A DNA stretch of 12,802 nucleotides from Cyclostephanos tholiformis (Eukaryota; Bacillariophyta; Thalassiosirophyceae; Thalassiosirales; Thalassiosiraceae): positions 1-12,802 of the forward strand of contig JALLPB010003093.1 in NCBI GenBank assembly GCA_036939975.1, in the 5' to 3' direction. The position numbers and the translations under genes were made by a program. The notes under the pieces were generated by a model that was not told where the DNA came from, did not search any database, and worked only from the letters and a program-made list of their open reading frames with translations. Shown here in pieces: positions 6,658 through 12,802 of this stretch (position 1 is its first letter; each line of letters opens with the position of its first letter).

Positions 6658-9600
6658 ATGAATGCGGGGAACCATGAAAAAGAGGCTCCAACAAATCAAT
6701 CCCATCGCCACCCTGAAGGTTTTGCCTCCGTTCACTCTACTCCGATTTCTTCACCACAGAGAGCAGAGACCGCCTCCCGGGAAGACTCATTTTATCCAGG
6801 GTATTCCCCCGTCGCCCTAAGTTCTGCTTCGATACAAGGGAATATGGAACAATATTTTGTAGAAAAAAATGCACAGAGTCAAAATCAAAATCAATTTTAT
6901 CAAGCGAATTCGAATGAATTATCCCCAACATTGGACCAACATGAAAACTGCTTGGTAACAACAGAAGAAGGGCTAATGTTTGAGGATAGTAGCTATGGAG
7001 ACGAAATAGCGAGATGGATGGAAGATCATCGGCGTTTCCAACAACAAGAGCAATTAGGGCATACTGTTCAGGTGCAACAGGAGAGAATTCGTGGTGAGAG
7101 TTTTGCAATGTTAACAGTGCCCTCTAATGAAGCTCTGTCCAATAGCTGCGAAGTGAATATTGTCAGTTCAGGGACTGTGTCTGAAATCCACTTAAAGCGA
7201 CCAGCGAGTCAATTGTCAGACTCCACATCATCGGAAAAACTTTCGACAAAACGCAGGCAGCGGTCACAGCCCTTGTCACAGCCTTCACCGCAGTCGGCTC
7301 TCCCAGACAACCGAAGCTCGGCTAGAAGAAGAATGGACGATGCCTTGCAAGAACGCTCTCAAACGCAAATGGCACTTCGAGATGCGCTCTTGGCTCTTGA
7401 AAATGCCAAGGCCATTGTCCATGAGTGTCGATCAAGATATAACTGTGCAAAGAGCCTTGTGGAGAGCACTGCTAAGGAAGAATGCGAATCTTTGCTGCGG
7501 GAGGATACAGCGTGGAATGACATGTTTCGTAAGCTTAAAGAATATAAGGAAGAAACAGGGGACTGCAACGTAAAACAAAATGTCTCAAGCGATAAGACCG
7601 AAGACAATAAAACACCCCCTGAAACGATACGACGCCTTTCGGCTTGGGTTGGCAAAAATAGAAAAGAGCACAAGCAAAGGAGCGCGTGCAAATCGAGTAA
7701 GGTCATCACTGAAGGAAATGCGAGCGACGAGTCTGAGAGTGAACTCGCGGATATACCTTCAACTGTTGTTAGCCCTGATGAGTCTGAGAGTGATATTTTG
7801 CGCAGCGACGAGTTAGATCCTGATAGCATTCATGCCGATCCCTACAAGCGCGTGGCACTTGATTCGATTGGTTTTGATTGGGATCCCCGGAATTCTAGAT
7901 GGAATAACATGTATGAAGAGCTACGTCTTTACAAAGATAAACACGGTATGTGCGATTTTGCTCTTGTGCGAAAAGCTCAAATGATTGACCTGCTACGTCT
8001 CAACTAATACAATCCGCTCAAATTCTATTTTCCAGGAAATACATTAGTGCCTCATGCAAATTTTGGTCTAGGTGCATGGGTCAAGCGGCAGCAGGTGCAG
8101 TACACACTCTATTGCAAAGGGGATGGGACCAAATCAGATCTGACCGATGAGAGGGTGCGCATGCTCAACGATCTAGGGTTCATATGGAGTAGGCGAATCA
8201 ACACTTGGAATGAAAATTTTCAGCGTTTGACCAAGTGGAGGGAGATACATGGGAGCTGCCAAATCCCCGACGACAGCAAGGATCCGGAGGTAGCTGCATT
8301 GCATAAATGGGTGGCAGACCAGCGCGTTCACTACAAACGCCAGATTGCCGAGGAAGATCCATTACAGGATAATAATTGTGAAGATAAAGCATGCAACGAC
8401 GTGAAATCTAAGAAGAAAAGCAAGAGGAAGCCTTCAAAACTTTCTCCTGACAAGATATCAAAGTTGGAAGGGATTGGATTTGAATTTGATAGTCGTGATG
8501 CGAAATGGCTGCAGAAACTTGACGTTCTATTGGAGTATAAGAAAAAACATGGTGATTTCCTTGTTCCGTCCAGCTACCCGGATGATCCTACTCTGTCAAA
8601 GTAAGCCTATTTTACTCGCATGCCACCCTCTCCCCCCCGATTTTACTAATATCATTCTCATTCTAGTTGGGTTGCAAGCCAGAGAGCTCAGTACAAATTG
8701 TACTTGAAAGGGAGCAAGTCTCATATGACTGAGAAACGGCTAAAAATCTTGACTGATGCCGGATTTCCGTTTTCGGTGAATGGTATTCGTCAGAAAGTGA
8801 AGAAGGAGGCTGCGCACCAAGATAGGGTCGTGTTTGATGCAAAGCCTTGGATTGAGAAATTCAAAGATTTTCTACTGTACATTGCTGGCTTGGAATCTCA
8901 TGGCAGCTTGGAGTCCCTCCAAAAAGCTTATCCCTACCTAGCAGAATGGGTAGAGAAACAGGGCGAAAAATGCACATCGTCGGATGATGCCACTAGTTTC
9001 GAGGAAATAGATCACAGTCAAGGCAACTTAGAGCCAAATGATCGCATCTCACTGATGAAGGCTGCTAAGTTTTTCGTGTTTTGCCAAATCAATAAGTCTC
9101 ATATCTTGCTCCTTCATGACAAAACATCGGAGCCTTCTTCTACGATCAAAGAGGAGTCCACGTCATGGGACGATCAGTTTGGAAATCTGGCAGCCTGGTA
9201 CATCAAACATGGCACCTACTCTCCTAAAGGAATGCCGTCAAAGATGAAAAAGTTTGTGTCGAGGCAGCAGGAGCAACATCGTCTCTTTACTTCTGGGCTA
9301 GACTCCGAGCTGACTTCGGAGCGGGTTGAAAAGCTTGAAGATATATGCTTTCCTGTTGACAGAGCAACTGCGAAAGAGCCATTGACAGATGACACGGCTT
9401 TGATGCGGAGAAACAAAACATGGGAAGAGTATCGGCTTGAACTTGCTATATTTTACATTCAGAAAGGCAACTATGATGCCGATGACATTGACTTGCGTCG
9501 GTGGGCTGCAGAGCAAAAACGCCAGCACAAGCTTTATTTGACAGGAAAACAGTCTTCGCTTACATTTTCTCAGATACAAAAATTAGTGGATATCAAATTC

Positions 9601-10017
9601 ATTTCCAAGCGACCGAAGCAAAAGTCATGGTGTGAGAACTGTGCAGATTTGATGGCATTTAGGATTCAGTTTGGCAGCTTCGATGTGGCAAGTGCACATA
9701 TTGTTGTTCCTAACTCCAAAGGGCGACCTATCTATCCCTCTATTGATCCTACTCCGTTGAAAATGTTACAGGAGTGGGTCACGAAGTTACGTGGGCATTT
9801 TTGTGAGTTAACTAAATTGGTTGAAACAAATGATGATCTTACTCAAGAGCAGAAGGTGAAGCTCGACAGTGTTGGCTACAAATGGTCTGGATCTTGGGTC
9901 AGCGAAAAAGAAAAAAATACAAATGAGACTGACTTTCCTCCTGCAGTAGGGACGAGCATTGGAATTCCATCAATCAAGTCGAACATATTTGGAATGACAC
10001 TGGAATTGCAGCGATAA
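6658..10017 (+). CDS. Multi-repeat helicase-associated (HA) domain protein without helicase core, three exons
   Basis: Exons 6658-7945, 8036-8600 and 8667-10017 join to 3204 bases, 1067 residues. Function is unknown; HA domains are small three-helix units thought to bind nucleic acid, found as appendages of helicases and as arrays in diatoms and other algae. Seen: Ser/Gln-rich N-terminus with a basic STKRRQRSQ (about 198-206), a probable coiled coil (about 226-278), then eight units each opening with a Trp and usually carrying a Y-x-x-x-H/T-G turn and a W-V-x-x-Q-R helix. Unit starts are near W286, W415, W487, W587, W679 (degenerate), W785, W870 and W939; the last unit ends about 1024. Unit 1 carries an acidic insert with DESES twice. 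KKKSKRKPSK between units 3 and 4 is NLS-like. No DEAD/DEAH, Walker or zinc motifs are visible. Both splice joins restore HA consensus (KHG-NTLVP; DPTLS-NWVASQR). A nuclear DNA- or RNA-binding role is inferred. More AT-rich than the genes upstream. Confidence 0.85.
7946..8035 (+). other. Intron 1 of the HA-repeat gene (90 bp, GT-AG)
   Basis: Donor GTATGT at 7946, acceptor TTTTCCAG ending at 8035, and a branch-like CAACTAATAC at about 8001-8010. It splits a glycine codon (G plus GA) in HA unit 2, phase 1. Reading through it would stop at 8005-8007. Confidence 0.9.
8601..8666 (+). other. Intron 2 of the HA-repeat gene (66 bp, GT-AG)
   Basis: Donor GTAAGC at 8601 and acceptor ATTCTAG ending at 8666, with a TTTACTAAT branch-like sequence at 8642-8650. 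It splits an asparagine codon (AA plus T), phase 2, inside HA unit 4. The join restores the LxxWVxxQR helix typical of the repeat. Confidence 0.9.
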
Positions 10018-10804
10018 GTTTGTTAGCACGAAAAATAGATGGTATTACTCGTGCATACAAATTGAAATCGGCTGTTTGTTATCTCCATTCTTGGGAGTTC
10101 GCTTCCTGGGGAGTTCTCTTTCCCTTTCTGGGGGGATTTCATCCTTATTAATTTTTAACAGTTAACAATTCAGGTTTGGGGTGAACAAAAACTCTCACCC
10201 CATTCATTTTACAAGGAAGGTGGTGTGCCATCTCGGTTGGTCCTCACTTGGTACCTTTCTCTTAGGATAGTACAAGTGAGTGCTAAGTTAGATTGGTGGC
10301 AAAAACGGGGGACCCACTTATGTGCCCCGTAATGGCTGAGTCAGGAGGTGCGATTCTTGCCATGAACTGAGTGAGGGTGGGTGGGTGCATTAAACTACAC
10401 CAACAAGCATCGGGTTGATGCTGCCTGGTCTGATATTGCTTTGCTTTATGCTTGGTATCAAACTTCCAACAAGAAGTGAGAGGGAGGTGAGATCTCTCAC
10501 TTTTGTTCATTTTGTGCATTGTGTGGTTGGAGATGAAATTGCACTTTGCACAAAGTATAGTTGCATCCCATCTGTATTACAGTTTGGGTTTGGCTGGTAC
10601 CGGTAAGTTACTGGCACTAGCCAGTCAGTATATTCAGATGGTATTAGTGCATATTGCCATTCTTTTGCCTCTAACTAAAGGTTCTAACTAGATCCATGAT
10701 GTAAAACTAAAAAAAGCTACCCTACACCTTACCTTCACTCTGTGTTACCTCTGCTGGGAGGTTAAAGCAAAAAATATCTTTAACACAAAACAGACAATCA
10801 CACA
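10018..10804. other. Hairpin-rich intergenic region downstream of the HA-repeat gene
   Basis: No gene supported; open frames here are short and unlike known proteins. Perfect short inverted repeats: 10177-10184/10195-10202 (TGGGGTGA, 8 bp), 10406-10411/10417-10422 (AGCATC), 10474-10482/10494-10502 (AAGTGAGAG, 9 bp), 10761-10767/10778-10784 (GTTAAAG). An imperfect one with a bulged G lies at 10243-10254/10270-10280. TGGTATCA at 10453-10460 resembles the start of an initiator-tRNA primer binding site of copia elements, but a matching LTR was not found. The region is probably part of, or flanks, the retroelement remnant that follows. Confidence 0.45.
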
Positions 10805-11465
10805 ATGATGCCATCAACAACAAAGCAGGCCAAGACTACTGCATACGAGTTCATGCCAAACCCCTAATGAGTTCATGAGAGTGCATGGGAGGCCGACCAG
10901 GAAAGACTATGAGATCCTCAAGGAAGAAGCCTCAGCCCTAGCGAGCAAGGTTGATGACATCACCCAGAGATGCAACGAACAAGTATGGGCTCCTAGTGGA
11001 TGTGATTGGGGTTGACAGCCAGCATGACAACTTAACTGGCATAGACACATACATTGTGCCAACCAAACCAGCAACCTATGATCCAACAATACAAGGAACC
11101 TTGTCCATGTCTCTTGGTTCATCTGCAATAGTTTTCTTCAAGGCATTGTCAATTGTTGATAACCTACGTGATGCCCTTGATGACCAATATTATGCCCAAC
11201 CCAAGCAATGCCTCACAGCATATCCCAATATCACCTCTTATCAAATCCTCCCCTTGACGTCCAAGCAAGGAAGGAGCTATGCAAAGCAAATTACACCAAA
11301 TGGGACAGCAACAAGCATCTCACTGCATTTGGCAAGCACCAAGATGATGACCAGCTTGCACTTGTCAGATTGAACATCACCATCGACGACGACGACTAGT
11401 TACAATTCTATCTAGAGGAAATCTACGACAGCAACAAATTTGACAAACAAGATATGCTTACATGG
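10805..11465 (+). pseudogene. Degenerate gag-like retroelement fragment
   Basis: Broken relic of what I take to be a repetitive gag-like family of diatom LTR elements (probably copia-type; recalled, not searched). Seen in order: MMPSTTKQAKTTAYEFM (frame of 10805), stops, then EFMRVHGRPTRKDYEIL and ASALASKVDDIT (frame of 10869), a shift near 10955-10970, then KYGLLVDVIGVDSQHDNLTG and VDNLRDALDDQYY (frame of 10951), a second shift near 11250, then DVQARKELCKANYTKWDSNK and TAFGKHQDDDQLALV up to TAG 11397-11399, and after the stop FYLEEIYDSNKFDKQDMLTW in the same frame. No protease, integrase or reverse transcriptase follows. The homology of consecutive segments in three frames, with in-frame stops, argues for a pseudogene. 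The relic ends where an inverted-repeat element begins (11467). Confidence 0.6.
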
Positions 11466-11708
11466 GCTTAGTAGTTGGAAATGTCACCGACATGTCTTGA
11501 CATGTTGGCGCGACACCAACGTGTTGCTCCAATTTTGGCCAGATGGGCCCATGTCGCCATCACAGGTATGAAGATGTCATGGCAGTTTGTGTTGGCTTGA
11601 GCCGACATATCAAAATTTTGAAAGTGCGTATGTAGAAATATACTATGGTATGGGAGTACATATGCACAGATACTATCGTGCACCCACAACATGCTGCCCG
11701 GTATGTGT

Positions 11709-11744
11709 AAGTTTGTCATGTTCTCCAAGTTTGTCAAGTTCTTG
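11709..11744. repeat. Imperfect 18-bp tandem pair
   Basis: AAGTTTGTCATGTTCTCC is followed directly by AAGTTTGTCAAGTTCTTG, 15 of 18 positions equal. It precedes the ACAACCAC tandem inside the inverted-repeat element. Confidence 0.6.
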
Positions 11745-11750
11745 CACAAC

Positions 11751-11782
11751 ACAACCACACAACCACACAACCACACAACCGC
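11751..11782. repeat. 8-bp tandem repeat ACAACCAC, four units
   Basis: Three exact copies of ACAACCAC and a fourth with one change (ACAACCGC). A simple repeat without coding meaning. Confidence 0.85.
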
Positions 11783-12107
11783 AACACACAACAACTAAAA
11801 TGAGCCGCTGCCGCCCTACCCTCCAGCGGTTTTGACCCTCTCCCTCCATGGGTAGGCCAGCAGCGCCACTAACTCATGGCGGCGCCGCTCCCTATGGTCC
11901 CATGCAAGGCGCGTGCCATCAGGTTAGGCGGCGCCACTGTTGGTTCCCTTGTTTGGGGCGTCACAACGCAACCCATCAAAAAACAGAGAGGGGGGCGGGG
12001 TCTTGGCCTTAGGTGGCCGCCTTTTGGTCAATAGACACAACAACCAACCGAAAGTTGGCAGAAGCGTAAGGGGGGATGATAGAGGGGAGGCACGCTGAGC
12101 GGCAAGT

Positions 12108-12122
12108 GAGAGAGAGAGAGAG
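12108..12122. repeat. GA dinucleotide microsatellite
   Basis: Uninterrupted GAGAGA... of 15 bases. Confidence 0.9.
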
Positions 12123-12262
12123 TACGATAAAGTAGTTAATTGTACTATGTTAGGTAGTTACTACTACGACATATTGGAAAGTAGGTAACGACATGACATA
12201 CGACACAGAAAAAAGGACCCGATATCACATGATGTTGCCGACACGTCAGCCGTGTTGGGCCA

Positions 12263-12314
12263 TTGTGTCAGGAAGACACAAAGACATGTCGTCAAAACCA
12301 ACTGTTGACGACAT
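12263..12314. repeat. Two adjacent perfect hairpins
   Basis: TTGTGTC/GACACAA (12263-12269, 12275-12281, 5-nt loop) is followed four bases later by ATGTCGTCAA/TTGACGACAT (12286-12295, 12305-12314, 9-nt loop). Both lie in the right arm of the possible inverted-repeat element. Subterminal hairpins or transposase sites are an inference. Confidence 0.6.
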
Positions 12315-12399
12315 CTAAAACGGCGACATTTCCAGCTAAGGCATGAGCTGCCATCGTTCTCACAGCTAATTTTTTGCGGCTACTGACGAATCATGAGGA

Positions 12400-12750
12400 C
12401 AACAACTTTTATGACAATTACAACAATGATCACAAAAATATGAATGGCAATGACAGCAACCACAAAGAAGACTAAGACAATGACAAAGAGACAGTCAACA
12501 AGACAAAGTCAAAGGCAACAAAAGCAACAAGACAGCAAAATATACAAGACACCAAAAATGACAAATACAACAAAGACGACAAAGATGACAAAGTTGACAA
12601 ACACTGAAATAAAAAAGACAACAAAGACAACAAAGTCAACAAAGGCAAAGTCATCAAAGACAACAGCAACAACAACCACAACTACAGCAAACAATTACAG
12701 CCATCTCCACAAACACAACCACAACCACAACTCAACCATAACCAGAGCAA
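12400..12750. repeat. T-poor degenerate ACAA/GAC-rich repeat tract
   Basis: Plus strand is mostly A, C and G in decayed ACAAAG/ACAACA words. The clearest 9-bp periodicity is near 12570-12605 (ACAAAGACG, ACAAAGATG, ACAAAGTTG, ACAAACACT) and again near 12618-12665 (ACAACAAAG units). Long hydrophobic open frames on the minus strand are by-products of this periodicity. No gene supported. Confidence 0.7.
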
Positions 12751-12802
12751 CAATGACAATGACAATGACAATGACAATGACAATGACAATGACAATGACA
12801 AT
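12751..12802. repeat. Hexanucleotide repeat CAATGA running off the window end
   Basis: CAATGA is repeated without error for 52 bases (more than eight units) to the last base. True length is unknown because the window is cut here. The sequence is not a known telomere repeat. Confidence 0.95.

Larger units (their letters stand above)
11467..12340. mobile_element. Possible inverted-repeat element with degenerate termini, about 870 bp
   Basis: TGGAAATGTCACCG (11476-11489) is matched by the reverse complement of 12321-12334 at 13 of 14 positions. CTTAG (11467-11471) and CTAAG (12336-12340) bound them. A second inverted pair, CGACATGTCTT (11488-11498 and reverse complement of 12281-12291), follows inside the arms. 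The arms look like decayed long terminal repeats. The gag-like relic loses its family-like sequence exactly at the left boundary, consistent with insertion. No transposase is seen inside. The interior has short GC-rich patches (about 11860-11960, GGCGGCGCC twice), a CA-rich tandem and a GA run. No clear target duplication. Confidence 0.4.

Noticed and set aside
7359..7829. 156-codon minus-strand frame
   Set aside because: Antisense to exon 1 of the HA-repeat gene (coiled coil and first HA unit); Ser/Leu-rich product typical of antisense reading.
10020..10460. Possible 5' LTR (TGTTAG at 10021) with primer-binding-like TGGTATCA at 10453
   Set aside because: Only the first eight bases match the initiator-tRNA complement, the bases before it do not end in CA, and no second copy of the supposed LTR is seen downstream of the gag relic.
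11468..11794. 108-codon minus-strand frame with Cys/Val-rich end
   Set aside because: Lies in the possible inverted-repeat element and over the ACAACCAC tandem; no domain recognised.
12472..12694. Two overlapping hydrophobic minus-strand frames resembling membrane proteins
   Set aside because: They are translations of the 9-base-periodic ACAAAG/GAC repeat (V/F/D or L/S patterns) and have no non-repetitive part.

Overview
The window looks like nuclear DNA of a stramenopile, most likely a diatom. The reasons are intron-poor compact genes with short GT-AG introns, a plant-type cytosolic 6-phosphogluconate dehydrogenase, a long array of stand-alone helicase-associated (HA) repeats, and remnants of a gag-like repeat family of the kind common in diatom genomes. 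No bacterial operon, rRNA, tRNA or CRISPR array was seen. Organism and family calls rest on motif recognition, not on searches.

Layout. (1) 1-5750 is a GC-rich block of conserved housekeeping genes: an AFG1/LACE1-type mitochondrial AAA-like ATPase (187-2030, +), a NECAP-type endocytic adaptor (2617-3522, +), and 6-phosphogluconate dehydrogenase (5750-4044, -, two exons), which converges on NECAP. (2) 5751-6657 is a divergent intergenic region. It holds an ACGT-core palindrome next to the 6PGD start, two E2F-like motifs in opposite orientation, and a small inverted-repeat element with TA at both ends (6308-6569). (3) 6658-10017 is a three-exon gene for a protein of about 1067 residues, with an N-terminal low-complexity and coiled-coil region followed by eight HA-type repeats and no helicase core. 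Its base composition is visibly more AT-rich than the housekeeping block. (4) 10018-12802 is accessory DNA: a run of perfect short hairpins, a frame-broken gag-like remnant (10805-11465), a probable degenerate inverted-repeat element that abuts its 3' end (11467-12340), and T-poor simple repeats running off the window end.

The most useful correction is at the two single-N positions (1906 and 6515). Each N is flanked by a direct duplication (88 bp exact; 49 bp with one mismatch), the signature of overlapping contig ends joined without merging. At 1906 this breaks the last codons of the AFG1 gene. Collapsing the duplicate gives a 584-residue protein with a family-like C-terminus and stop at 2028-2030. 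At 6515 it doubles one arm of the inverted-repeat element.

The three housekeeping genes do not form a pathway (mitochondrial protein quality control, clathrin-coat recruitment, pentose phosphate pathway). The least described object is the HA-repeat array gene. I see no multi-gene defence or biosynthetic system.
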